64,000 nt of DNA, taken from assembly GCA_039105265.1 (NCBI GenBank), contig JAPFFF010000009.1:1922001-1986000 (forward strand), given 5' to 3'. The notes beneath the pieces were generated by a model that was not told the DNA's origin, did not search any database, and worked only from the letters and a program-made list of their open reading frames with translations. Position numbers and translations under genes: made by a program. Source of the DNA: Tritrichomonas musculus. Lineage: Eukaryota > Parabasalia > Tritrichomonadida > Tritrichomonadidae. Shown here piece by piece: positions 21,258 to 31,224 of this stretch; position 1 is the first letter of the stretch, and the number at the start of each line of letters is the position of its first letter.

Positions 21258-22820
21258 ATGAACGATTCCACATCAAAAGAATCAAAAGCAAATAGCATTA
21301 AAGAGAAATTTTTTGCTCAAAAACGAGCTATCGAACAGCTTAAAGCACGCGTTACTGAACTTGAAGCTCTGCTCGCTGGACCACCTGTTGCGGAAGTTTC
21401 TATTCAATCCAATTTTCTTTTGGACCAAAATATTCTAAAACTTCATTTTCCAGTGGCAAATAAAAACGCAGCTGAAAATGAAAATATTGAAACACAAAAA
21501 AATAAAAATAGTATTTATGATGAATTAATTCCTTCATTTTCAATTGAGCCAGAAGCTCAGTTAAAAAGGGACAAAATCAAAGAACTTCAAATTTTAACAA
21601 CATCTTTGCAGGAACAATTGAATAATACTGTAAACATGACTGAAGAAACCGGCATAAAAATGAAAAATGAAAACGAAAATTACCAAAAGAAAATTTCCCA
21701 ACTTGAAGGATCAAATTCAGGCCTACAGAAAGAAATTGATCGATTAACAGCATCGCAGATCGATTATCAATCAGAAATCAGAAAGCTTAAGGCAGATATA
21801 TCGGAAAAGCAGAATAATATTGAACGTCTTCAAAAATCACACCAGCAACTCACCAAAAATAGTACAGATATTTTTGCATTAAACAAAGAAAAAGAAGAAC
21901 TCCAACAATTATTAAGCCAAATAACAACTCAAAAAAACAAAATTGAGGAACAATACAATTTAGCTATTCAAAAAAACGGCCAGATTGAAACAGAAAAAGT
22001 TCAGTTAGAACTTAAACTTCGTAAAGAAATCGCTGAGATTCGAAACCAACTTCAAAGTAGCGTTGAAAAGGAAAAGGCTGCTAATCAAAAAAATGCATCA
22101 AATGATCAAGCAACAAAAAAAGCTTTTCAAAAGATTGCTGATTGTGAGGCAACAATAAACTCCCTTCAAGAAAGTAATACAAAACTTACCAAAGAAAACG
22201 TTAAAATAATGACCGAATTAAATCAAGCAACAGTAAAAATTCGCGAGTTATCCCTACACAATGATAATCAATCGACTCTGATTAACCAAATTAACTCACT
22301 TCGAAAAGAAAATACTTCACTCAGAGACGTTAAGATCAAACTTGAGCAGCGTTGTTCAGATGCAGAAAAGCGTGCTGAGATCCTTTCAAGCGATCTTCAA
22401 AGAATGACTGAATCTATTACAAGTAGCCTCAATGGTGAAAGTGTTGATGACATTACTTTTCGAATGAAAGCTATGCAAAACGAATTGCGATCTTCAAAAA
22501 ATGAAATTGCTGATTTGAAACAAAAATTGCAATTATCACAATCGAGTACTCTCAAATCAGAAGTCAATGACTTAACTAAAAAGAATGATGAAATGAGTCA
22601 AAGCGTTTCATATTATGAATCCAAGATCGACTATGTCAAACAGGTTGTCAAACAACTTCTTACTGCTCCATTTTCTCAAAGACAGAGTATCATTGAATTA
22701 CTGGTTCAAATTTTGAATTATAATGCTGAAGATAAAGACGCCATAATGAAAGCATCAGCTGCATCCTCAGGAAAAAGTCTTTCATCAAGATTTCTTTATG
22801 CATTTGAGCCTTGGGTTTGA
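21258..22820 (+). CDS. Golgin-like coiled-coil protein with GRIP/GRAB-type C-terminus
   Basis: The product has 520 residues. About 25-55 and 110-455 are long heptad-rich coiled coil high in Gln, Glu, Lys and Leu. The last ~60 residues (about 459-505) form a compact segment starting YVKQVVKQLL and continuing QSIIELLVQILNYNAEDKDAI. Its pattern matches GRIP or GRAB domains (an aromatic residue, then two amphipathic helices), which bind Arl1 or Arf GTPases at the Golgi. A tether at trans-Golgi membranes is the likely role. The GRIP/GRAB call is by pattern only. It converges with the gene at 22991-24994. Confidence 0.65.
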   Translation: MNDSTSKESKANSIKEKFFAQKRAIEQLKARVTELEALLAGPPVAEVSIQSNFLLDQNILKLHFPVANKNAAENENIETQKNKNSIYDELIPSFSIEPEAQLKRDKIKELQILTTSLQEQLNNTVNMTEETGIKMKNENENYQKKISQLEGSNSGLQKEIDRLTASQIDYQSEIRKLKADISEKQNNIERLQKSHQQLTKNSTDIFALNKEKEELQQLLSQITTQKNKIEEQYNLAIQKNGQIETEKVQLELKLRKEIAEIRNQLQSSVEKEKAANQKNASNDQATKKAFQKIADCEATINSLQESNTKLTKENVKIMTELNQATVKIRELSLHNDNQSTLINQINSLRKENTSLRDVKIKLEQRCSDAEKRAEILSSDLQRMTESITSSLNGESVDDITFRMKAMQNELRSSKNEIADLKQKLQLSQSSTLKSEVNDLTKKNDEMSQSVSYYESKIDYVKQVVKQLLTAPFSQRQSIIELLVQILNYNAEDKDAIMKASAASSGKSLSSRFLYAFEPWV

Positions 22821-22990
22821 ATGATTATATTATTTATATTTAATAAACGGTTTTGTTCTTTCATTTAATATTTTTGGAAATAAGCAAAAATTGGCTACTC
22901 CGATTTTCATGGTAGCATTATATACATATATTTAATATGAAGAATTATAACATATTTTATTAATATTTTAACATTTCTGAATTAAATAAT

Positions 22991-24994
22991 TCAATCTTCC
23001 ATATCGGCATCATCACTTTCATTATTCTGAAAATAAAAATGGGCGCGTTCATAATTATTTTGTTCGTTTAGTTCATTATTTTCGTCTTTTCTTGAAAGTG
23101 AGTATGTTTCTCTTTGAGGTAAATCATCGTTGATATTAGGATTTATATTTAAACTCTCCTTTTCATCAGTATTTTCATCTTTATTTACATTAATATTATG
23201 ATTTGTTGCTTTATTCTTATTTTGACGTAAATTTTGATCAATTATTGTGTTTGCATTTAAATTTTTTTTACTACTTTTGTTTGTTGTATTTAAACTTTGA
23301 GTGGTTCCTTTTTGTTGAGCTCGTGCATTTATTCTGCATTCCAAAATGTAGTCGATCCCTTCCGTTTTTAATCTTTTTAAGTGAATAAAATTGTCATATG
23401 CTTTTCTGTGCCTCAAAATATCTTTATCCCATCCAGGTGGTGGCTTAAATTCAGTTGAATTCAGAATTTCTTGTTGTTTTACAAAATCTTCATATTTTGT
23501 CAGAGTTGGCCGATAAGGCGGTTGAGGCTCAACATAATTCTTTTTTTCTTCTTTATATTTAGCTAACATTTGGTTTGTTTCCTCACTATATTGAGGAAAT
23601 GGATTTGATAAAATCCTTCCTTGAGTTAATTGAGATTGAAATTCTTTTTTCATCTGGTCAATTTTTTCGTTTTTTATTTTTACTAAATGCCTTTCTCTTT
23701 CATCAATTGGAAGAGTGCAAAGAAGTTTATCATCTTCAACCTTTCTTGTTGATTCATTTAATATTTTTTTAGAACCTTCAGAAAGTTTGATCGGCTCGAA
23801 TTCTTCTTTTTCTACATCATCAACGATTTCAGGTGATTTTTGACGTTTAGATGAAACAAGTCGATCCAGCGTTTCACGTGTTAATGATTGAGCTGTTGTA
23901 AATTGTTTATTGGGATCATAAACTATTTTTAAAGGCCTTTTCTCATTTGCCATTGCAATAAGAAGCTTTTCTTTTGCAATGCCATGAAACTGAGTTGAAA
24001 TTTGGTCATTAGCTACTTCTAAGTAAAATTTTTTGAGGTTTATTATTGAATACCATGCCTCTTTGTTACTTTTACTTTCAATTTCATCCTCCTCTGAATT
24101 ATCTAGTGAATTATCTCTTTGCGAATTATCAAGTGAATTATCTTTTTGTGAATCTGAAAATTCGCTTGACAATTCAAGGGCTGTGTCAACCTTTTTTGTG
24201 ACATTTATCAAATCAAGCTTTTTTAGAATATTCAAAAGATCATCTGCTTGGCAAACATTACCATTTTCAAAAATGTCTTTAAGTCGGTCCTCCATATCAT
24301 CATGTGATTGATTTTTGGATTTTTTCTTTTTTACTACAGTATTTTCCAATCCCAGAACAGTTAAAATATATAAAAGTCGACTTTTTGAGCAAGCATTGTC
24401 ATTTTCAAAAATAGCTTTTACGTATTGCATCATCCGATTGTGAGCATAAACTTTTGATTGACGGCATGTTTTCGGTTTTGCCCACAATTTTAGATCTTTT
24501 TCTTCGTTTTGGCTTTGAGTTTTTTTCATTTCTTCTCGCTTTTTTTCTGCTTCAATTGATTGATTGTATAAGTTTGTAAAGATTTGAGAATTTTTTTGTG
24601 CATCTTTTTGTTTATTTATTTGAGGATCTTTCTTTTTGTCTTCTTTCTTTGCTGTTAATCTTCTAATTAAAGAATTATATTCTTTTCTTGAGAGAACTTT
24701 TTTATTTTCGTTATCATGCGCATCATCTTGGGCAATATTTTTAGGAGGAGGGTGAGGATCAAAAAGCTTGTGTCTTTTTCGTTTTTTTCTGGCTGTTTCT
24801 GGGTGACTTTGACTATTTTTAGTTTGCATAAGTTTTGCATTATTTTGTTTTGCTTTTTTCTTGACTTTTTGTCTGTATTTATGGAGTTCATCTAAAAATT
24901 GTTGCATAGCTCTTTCATCTGAATTAAATTCTTCTTCTAGATTGTTCAATTCTTCAGAATCAATACCACTTAATAAAGAGTCTTCTTCATCCAT
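22991..24994 (-). CDS. Charged hypothetical protein with a duplicated IFEN motif
   Basis: This 667-residue protein is very rich in Lys, Glu, Asn and Asp. Two copies of a ~33-residue unit lie at about 188-220 and 232-265. Both follow the pattern V/L-K-x-I-F-E-N-x-N-x-C, then LL-x-I-L, then L-x-N. Between the second copy and the middle of the protein is a short acidic DNSLDNS repeat. A conserved-looking C-terminal part has PPYRPTLTKYEDF and FKPPPGWDKDILRH motifs. The tail is disordered and acidic. The family is unknown; a cytoskeletal or nuclear scaffold is possible. Confidence 0.6.
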   Translation of the reverse strand: MDEEDSLLSGIDSEELNNLEEEFNSDERAMQQFLDELHKYRQKVKKKAKQNNAKLMQTKNSQSHPETARKKRKRHKLFDPHPPPKNIAQDDAHDNENKKVLSRKEYNSLIRRLTAKKEDKKKDPQINKQKDAQKNSQIFTNLYNQSIEAEKKREEMKKTQSQNEEKDLKLWAKPKTCRQSKVYAHNRMMQYVKAIFENDNACSKSRLLYILTVLGLENTVVKKKKSKNQSHDDMEDRLKDIFENGNVCQADDLLNILKKLDLINVTKKVDTALELSSEFSDSQKDNSLDNSQRDNSLDNSEEDEIESKSNKEAWYSIINLKKFYLEVANDQISTQFHGIAKEKLLIAMANEKRPLKIVYDPNKQFTTAQSLTRETLDRLVSSKRQKSPEIVDDVEKEEFEPIKLSEGSKKILNESTRKVEDDKLLCTLPIDERERHLVKIKNEKIDQMKKEFQSQLTQGRILSNPFPQYSEETNQMLAKYKEEKKNYVEPQPPYRPTLTKYEDFVKQQEILNSTEFKPPPGWDKDILRHRKAYDNFIHLKRLKTEGIDYILECRINARAQQKGTTQSLNTTNKSSKKNLNANTIIDQNLRQNKNKATNHNINVNKDENTDEKESLNINPNINDDLPQRETYSLSRKDENNELNEQNNYERAHFYFQNNESDDADMED

Positions 24995-25105
24995 TTCACT
25001 CCATTTAGCGTACGTTAGTTAAAAAAAAAAAAAGGTCAAAATACCAATAAAACTTTTTGAAAAAACTGAAATTTAATATTTATAAAATACGTTAGAGTTA
25101 ATCAA
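24995..25105. promoter_or_regulatory. Short divergent promoter region
   Basis: These 111 bp separate two divergent start codons. They contain GCGTACGTTAG at about 25009-25019 and ATACGTTAGAG at about 25087-25097. ACGTTA/TAACGT words recur before several genes here and resemble the TAACG core bound by trichomonad Myb proteins. That is known for T. vaginalis and inferred here. Confidence 0.35.
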
Positions 25106-27235
25106 ATGGCAGATGAGCAAAATTCAGCAATTGCTGATATAGATCCTGCTCAAACTGACGACAAAGCATTAGCATCCCAAAATCTAAATGAAAATGAAAA
25201 TGATCAAGATATTACGATTCAAAACGAAAATCAAATTGATCAAAATTCGCCAAATAACAATAAAGATGAGGATGAAGCGAGCAGTAGTATATCAACTAAC
25301 CCATCTCCTGAAAATACCAAAAATAGTGAATCTAGCGAAAAAAATGAATCAAGTCAAACAGAAATTCAATTACCTGATGATAATACTCAAAAAGATGAAG
25401 ATTTCATACCAAATTCTAATGATGCTATCAACGAAGATAAGAACAAAAATAATAATTCCCAATTAGAATTACAAGCTGACATTCCTGAAACCGAAAAAGA
25501 TAATGCACTTCAACATCCGTCAAGTGAAAATTTATCAAAAGGAGAAAAAACCAACGAAGAAAGTAACGAAGAAAAAAATAATGATCATGCTATTGGCATA
25601 ATAAGTCAACATAAATCCGACGCGCAAATTTTGAAACCTGTTTTAAATCAACCACCGATTTCGGTTTTTAATATACCACAGCCTATAAATAGCAATAATA
25701 ATAATAATCTTAATGATAGTGGCCAAAATAATGATCAATCAATGCTTCGAAGCCTTCCAACCAATGTTATTACTGCAGAACAAGGCTCATCCGAGGCCAG
25801 TAAAAGTGGACCTCAAATATTTCATAGACATATTTCAATAACGAATAACAATAATTCTCCTCTTTCTCCAATTCAACAGCATTTTTCTGTTCCAGTCATT
25901 TCGGTTCACAATAATAGCGTATTAAGCATGAGTTCAGCGCCAAAACCTATTGTTCCTGTTATTGCAACGAATAATCCACTTTCATCAAACTCAACTCCAA
26001 ATCCAATTTCAAACACAGAAACTTCCACCCGAAAACACCACCACCATCATCATCACAGAAGACATCAAAAAGAGCAAGAACAAGAACAAGAGCCCGATAT
26101 AGATGATCAAGATTTTTATACAACATCGCCAAAGTCGGCTTTACTTATCCCACCAAGGGATCTTCAAGAGTTTCTTTCAAGAGAAGATGACGAACCAGAA
26201 CTCGACTTGACTCCTCAAACTAGCGCTATATTAGATACAATTAAAAAGACAGGCAAACTTCGCTTCAATCTACCATCAAGCACAGCAACAGTCTCAGCAA
26301 GAAACAGCAGCAAAAAATCCGGAAATACTAATTCAATTTCGGCTAGAAACACAGTTGCTGCAACTAGCCAAGATGGTGTAAATTGCCGACCAAATATCAT
26401 CAGAAAATTACAAAGAGACAAAGTTAATGCAATTATCAAAGGGAGGTATGATGAAGCCAAAGAGGCTGATGTATTATCCAAGCGAGTTACAGATGCTGTT
26501 CTCGAATCAGTTGAAGAAGACAGGCGGTATGAACGACTACGTCAAATTGAAGAAAAGCTTGAAGAAGAAAAACGAACTTTTTCTGAGTTTCATAAAGAAT
26601 GGATTGAAAAAGTTAAAGAGGAAGAGGAAGTTCTCAAATCAAGAATGAATTCACTTGAAGAAATACACGTTGCAGAACTGAGAGAGTTTGAAAACAAGTG
26701 GAATTCAGAAGATTTTCTTCGTCGTTTCTCAAAGCCTTCCGCTAGCTTGCTGCAATTGAAAGCAATTGAAAGATCGATGGTAATTGCAAAAATGTTCGAC
26801 GATGCAAAAGTAGTAAAAAGTCGAGCTGAGCAATTGGAAAGAATAGAAACCAGAGAACAGCAAAATAGAGCAGAAAGCGAAATGAAAGTTGAGCGACAAA
26901 GACTTTTGGATAGACAGAATAGAGAAATGGCCGGATTAAAGGAAAAATGTAATAGTTTACTAAATATAGTTAAAAGAAATATGGAAAGGGAAGAGGCTCC
27001 TTTTAAAGCGAGAATAAGTAAACTAGAGGCGGATTTGAAAAGCGGGAATGAAAATAAATCTAAAATGGTCACATCAGTGATATCGCCGAGAGGGGGTAAC
27101 GAATTATTGACAGCAAAAACTGCATTCAAATTTTCTGCGTTTAAAGTAACTACGCAAAGCATGAAATTAAAAATAAAGCCTCTCGGAAGTGTTACAATGA
27201 ATGAAAAAAAGAAATCAAAAGGCTCAAAAAAATAA
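25106..27235 (+). CDS. Disordered/coiled-coil protein, paralogue of the 42138 gene
   Basis: The product has 709 residues. Residues 1-310 are low-complexity Asn/Ser/Glu/Asp-rich sequence. A histidine run (about 312-323, RKHHHH... then RRHQ) follows. Residues ~425-650 form a charged helical domain shared with the protein at 42138: a YDEA unit, then EEDR, then F..EW, then F.KPS..L.Q, then a long Arg/Glu coiled coil. The C-terminus is basic with Lys runs. The shared domain suggests a parabasalid-specific, possibly cytoskeletal family. The function of the His run (metal binding or simple repeat) is open. Confidence 0.65.
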   Translation: MADEQNSAIADIDPAQTDDKALASQNLNENENDQDITIQNENQIDQNSPNNNKDEDEASSSISTNPSPENTKNSESSEKNESSQTEIQLPDDNTQKDEDFIPNSNDAINEDKNKNNNSQLELQADIPETEKDNALQHPSSENLSKGEKTNEESNEEKNNDHAIGIISQHKSDAQILKPVLNQPPISVFNIPQPINSNNNNNLNDSGQNNDQSMLRSLPTNVITAEQGSSEASKSGPQIFHRHISITNNNNSPLSPIQQHFSVPVISVHNNSVLSMSSAPKPIVPVIATNNPLSSNSTPNPISNTETSTRKHHHHHHHRRHQKEQEQEQEPDIDDQDFYTTSPKSALLIPPRDLQEFLSREDDEPELDLTPQTSAILDTIKKTGKLRFNLPSSTATVSARNSSKKSGNTNSISARNTVAATSQDGVNCRPNIIRKLQRDKVNAIIKGRYDEAKEADVLSKRVTDAVLESVEEDRRYERLRQIEEKLEEEKRTFSEFHKEWIEKVKEEEEVLKSRMNSLEEIHVAELREFENKWNSEDFLRRFSKPSASLLQLKAIERSMVIAKMFDDAKVVKSRAEQLERIETREQQNRAESEMKVERQRLLDRQNREMAGLKEKCNSLLNIVKRNMEREEAPFKARISKLEADLKSGNENKSKMVTSVISPRGGNELLTAKTAFKFSAFKVTTQSMKLKIKPLGSVTMNEKKKSKGSKK

Positions 27236-27654
27236 TTAATTTGACCTTCCAAATTATTTTTAAGGTCAATTTTAAATATGTTAAGGAGGTCAAAGATTAG
27301 ATAACTTTTTCTAGTTTTTATTGATCATTTTGCAATTTTGATTTGTTTATGTTTAATATGTATATTTGTTTGAATTAATAAAACATTGTTTGTTGGTAAT
27401 TTTCTTATTTCAATTATTTGATCAATTCAAAATAATTAGATTTTATATGCATCTTTAGATAATCCATATTACAACGATTGAAAATATATTTCTAATAATG
27501 AATGCATCATTTTTCAAAATCAATTTGATAAAAAAATAAAAATTTTGAAATAACGTACAAAAAAACCAATCAACCATTTTAAAATTTAAAAAGTTTTGAT
27601 TTTATTAATTTTTTTTTAACTTCAAATAGAGATCCGTTAGAAATAAATAAGAAA
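27236..27654. other. Intergenic AT-rich stretch
   Basis: No gene is supported. TAACGTACAAAAAAACC at 27551-27567 nearly equals the sequence at 3262-3279, the left end of a TTAA-flanked element. It is either a decayed element end or a shared regulatory word. No matching right end was seen. Confidence 0.4.
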
Positions 27655-29409
27655 ATGGACACATCAGGACCTTCGAAGGGTGCCGATGCAGACGCACAAA
27701 AGACACAGATAAACGAAGATGTTAATATTTATTTGAACGAAACGCCGACGATCTTTCTCTGGCAACAACCGACATCATGCGCAAATTCGGCTGGGCCAGA
27801 GGCTGAAGCAGTAAACGCCGCAAATAAACGATATACAGACTTTTGCCAAGCAATTGCAACATCAGAAAACTATACCGGACGTGGGGTGTTAACTTTTCAC
27901 TTATTTACGAAAGATAAAGAATCGCAAACAGACGAGGTTAAAAGAGTCGAAGAAGAAGTTCAACTAGACCTACATAATTTGGTTGATGCAGATAAACAAA
28001 AAAAAGCAGAAAAAGAAATTACCCCTTTCGAACTTCTTCACGAATCTTGTCATCCTCTTGCTTCACACGAATGGAGTAAAACTAAAGAGGAAGATCTTAA
28101 AAAAAGCGATATAAAAGTTAATTTTGGGCCAAATTCATCAGAATCAACCGCTATAATGCATGAAATGAAAACGATTGGAAATTCTCTCTTTGTTCTCGAA
28201 AGAATGGTTCAACAGAATATTCATCTCGATAAAATCCTTTCATATACATCCCCAGCTGCTGAAGTTGACTCACCAAACGTCGAATCTTTATTAAAATTCC
28301 AAAATCTTATAACAAATTATCGTCCAGTTACAGGTTTATCATTTAATCCATCGAGTGTTAACTTTTTCGCTGCAAGTTATGGTCCAGTAGCAGAAAATCA
28401 AAAAATTGCAGGTAAAAAAACGCCAGAAGGACTTATATGCGTATGGAATATCCTCAACCCAAGTCAACCAGAACGAATTATCGAAACGGAAAGCTCGCCA
28501 ACCTCAATTAAATTCAGTGAAGGTGTTCCTTATCTTATAGCTGCAGGTTTTTCAGATGGCGCTGTTGGTCTGTTTGATATACGTCAGAAAAAATGTGAAT
28601 GTATTGCAATGTCTACAGTTGAAAACGGTTCTCATGAAGGAACTGTTGGTGAAGTTGTATTCCAGCAAAGAACAGATACTCGAGTACGTAGCGAAGCTGT
28701 TGTATCAGTTGCTGCAGGTGGACGTGTTACACAATGGACAGTTGCAAATGGCCTTGAGCATAAAGATTTAGTTACACTGAAAAAGTTAAAAGTTGTAGGA
28801 AAAGAAAATGAAACTCAAACCCTTCGTTACGAAGATTTGCATTGCATATCATTCAGTCAATCACAACCCAATATATACGTTGTTGGATCAGAAGATGGTG
28901 CCTTGTTTGTATGCGATACTCAATATAATGAAGATTTTACTCAGAAACTCCTATTCCACTTCAGAAGTGTTTTATCTGTCAAATTTTCGCCTATTGCGCC
29001 AAATTGGTTTATTTCAGGTTCCTGCGACGGCTCAGCAGCCGTTTGGAATACACATCGTCAGACGCCAGTTGCAGCATTTTATTTAACAAAGGGAACATTT
29101 AATGATATTGAATGGTCACCGATAAGTGGAACAGTTTTTGCTGCGGCTTGTAGTGATGGTGAATGTAAGATTTGGGATATATCATTAGATTCAGTAGATC
29201 CAGTGGCCAGGCTATCGCCATATGATAAAAAAGAATTTACATCACTTGACTGGTCACCTCATTTACCTGTTTTCATTAGTGGAACAGTCGCTGGAATTGT
29301 TTATTTAACAAAAGTCGTGGGGCTTGCTTCACTAACATCCGGAAGGTCTAAAGAAGAAGAAGTGAAGAGGTTCACTTCTGTTATACAGATGATGTCTAAC
29401 CAAGAGTAA
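27655..29409 (+). CDS. Axonemal-type dynein intermediate chain (DNAI1/IC78-like), WD40
   Basis: This 584-residue protein has an N-terminal region (1-170) that would bind light chains, including an ESQTDE patch. Next comes LFVLERMVQQN, matching the segment before the propeller in IC78/DNAI1. The C-terminal half is a WD40 beta-propeller of about six or seven blades; VTGLSFNPS..FFAASYG, then GLICVWNILNPSQPERII, matches the first IC78 blades. It would link outer-arm dynein heavy chains to their cargo or doublet site in the flagella. The dynein intermediate chain call is firm; outer arm versus cytoplasmic is likely but not certain. Confidence 0.85.
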   Translation: MDTSGPSKGADADAQKTQINEDVNIYLNETPTIFLWQQPTSCANSAGPEAEAVNAANKRYTDFCQAIATSENYTGRGVLTFHLFTKDKESQTDEVKRVEEEVQLDLHNLVDADKQKKAEKEITPFELLHESCHPLASHEWSKTKEEDLKKSDIKVNFGPNSSESTAIMHEMKTIGNSLFVLERMVQQNIHLDKILSYTSPAAEVDSPNVESLLKFQNLITNYRPVTGLSFNPSSVNFFAASYGPVAENQKIAGKKTPEGLICVWNILNPSQPERIIETESSPTSIKFSEGVPYLIAAGFSDGAVGLFDIRQKKCECIAMSTVENGSHEGTVGEVVFQQRTDTRVRSEAVVSVAAGGRVTQWTVANGLEHKDLVTLKKLKVVGKENETQTLRYEDLHCISFSQSQPNIYVVGSEDGALFVCDTQYNEDFTQKLLFHFRSVLSVKFSPIAPNWFISGSCDGSAAVWNTHRQTPVAAFYLTKGTFNDIEWSPISGTVFAAACSDGECKIWDISLDSVDPVARLSPYDKKEFTSLDWSPHLPVFISGTVAGIVYLTKVVGLASLTSGRSKEEEVKRFTSVIQMMSNQE

Positions 29410-29704
29410 AATGTGTTTTTCCTTGTCTTCACCTAAAATATTATAATTAATTATAATTTGAAGATATTTTTATTTATTGCTATTACGTTTTTTTGATCTT
29501 TGTCATAAATAATATATATAAATACTTGTGTATATCATTTCTAATCGAAGTCTTTTTTGAATTTACTAATTTATTTTTAATTGAGAATAAGAAAACTATG
29601 AGGAAAAAAAATCAGGCACTTTTAAAACAGATATAGAGAATATATTTTTTTTATATTTAACAAAAAAATGATATCATTTATTAAATAATATTTTAATCTA
29701 TTAA

Positions 29705-31090
29705 GGTACAAATGTAATACGTTATTAATTTGACCTGTGAACGTTTATTATTTGAGAAGATCGCCCTCACAGAAAAAGTTAATATTTGAGGGGTCTGTTT
29801 CTTACACTTATTTTACAATTTTATTCAATTTTGTGATATGTTATATGAAATGAGTAAATAAAATTTACATTTTTTAAATCAATTCTAGCCATTAAAAGTG
29901 TTCGAATTGCCAATCTCAAGATATTATCAACTATTTTGTCATTATGATATGAATTCTTTATATGTAGATAGTATAAAATTTCAAATCTGAAATTTTATTA
30001 ATATTTTTTCTATTAATACAAAAAAGCATAATTATATAGCATAGTTAAAAATCTATAACTTAATTTCAACAATATCATTTGAAATTAAAGTTATTTTATC
30101 AATATATATGAATATACAAATTATAAAAATAATTATTCAAATCTTTTTTTCACAATTTCTAAAAAAACTAAATATATGTATATATTATTTAATAATTAAA
30201 ATATTGGTATTTATTAATATAATCAATAATATAAGATAATAATATAATCTATATACATTGTTAATATATTTTTAAATATTTAATTTATGATATATTTATG
30301 TTTTATTATTCTTTATTTTTGAAAACCAAATTTTTACTTTTGATAAATATCTTTTTATTTTTGAGTTTATTCAAAAACATAAATTTTGATTTTTATACTT
30401 TACTATAAAAAATATATGGAATATTTCATAAAATCTTAAAATATATAAAATTTAAATATTATATGTGTTATTGAATTCAATAGAATTGATTCTATTGAAT
30501 AGTAAAAGTTATGTTATTTATTCATATCGCCAAAATACAAATGATATGGAAGATTTGAATGAATGTAGATAGGTAGTAGATATAATATTAATATGTATTT
30601 ATCAAAAAATTGGTTAAAAATCTGGTAACTAATGAATTATTATATTTATATAAATAAAATAGCTTAAATAAAAGAAAAAAAAGCTGGTAAATACCTTACA
30701 GAACTTTATTTATTTAATAGCAGGTGATTGATAAATAATTATAAAAAGATTTATAAAGAATTATTATAAGAACGGTAATTAATCAATAAAATACAAGTAA
30801 TTTGTTGCTAAAACATCAGTAGTCAAACAATAAAACATTGGAAGTTATTATATACAATTCTAGTAATTACTTTGAAATGAATCTGTAAATTCAGTGGTGG
30901 AGACTGAAAATAAATCAATTAATCATCAGCAATTAAATCAATTATGATCTTTAATTAATAAATAGTATGGTTATATATTTTAAAAGAAGTAATATAGCGA
31001 TAAATAGCTTGAGAATTAAAAACAAAAATTTTTATTCAAAAAGTTGATGTCAAAAAAAATAGCGGTTGCGTAACGTATTACATTTGTACC
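29705..31090. mobile_element. 1386-bp TTAA-flanked non-autonomous element
   Basis: The ends are inverted: GGTACAAATGTAATACGTTA from 29705, and its reverse complement ending at 31090, about 20 bp each. Both are flanked by TTAA (29701-29704 and 31091-31094), the target used by piggyBac-type transposases. The interior has no reading frame of note and is extremely A/T-rich. The right terminus extends into an AACCGC block plus a T run that is shared with 3265-3423 and 59906. The transposase family is inferred from the TTAA flank only. Confidence 0.7.
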
Positions 31091-31224
31091 TTAAATAATA
31101 TGTAATAAAATCAGTTCTAATTTATAATCTATTAAGTATTAGTTAATATAAAAATATAAGAATCATGTTTTTTTTGCTTCAAATAATGGATAGTGGATGG
31201 TTTAATTACTGAAGAAGTGGTTAT

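Noticed and set aside
26590-27252. 220-codon minus-strand frame
   Set aside because: Antisense to the coiled-coil part of the 25106 gene; its Ser/Leu/Phe composition follows from complementing Glu/Lys/Arg codons.
27551-27567. Second left end of a TTAA-type element
   Set aside because: Preceded by ATAA and not TTAA, and no right end was found; noted only as similarity.
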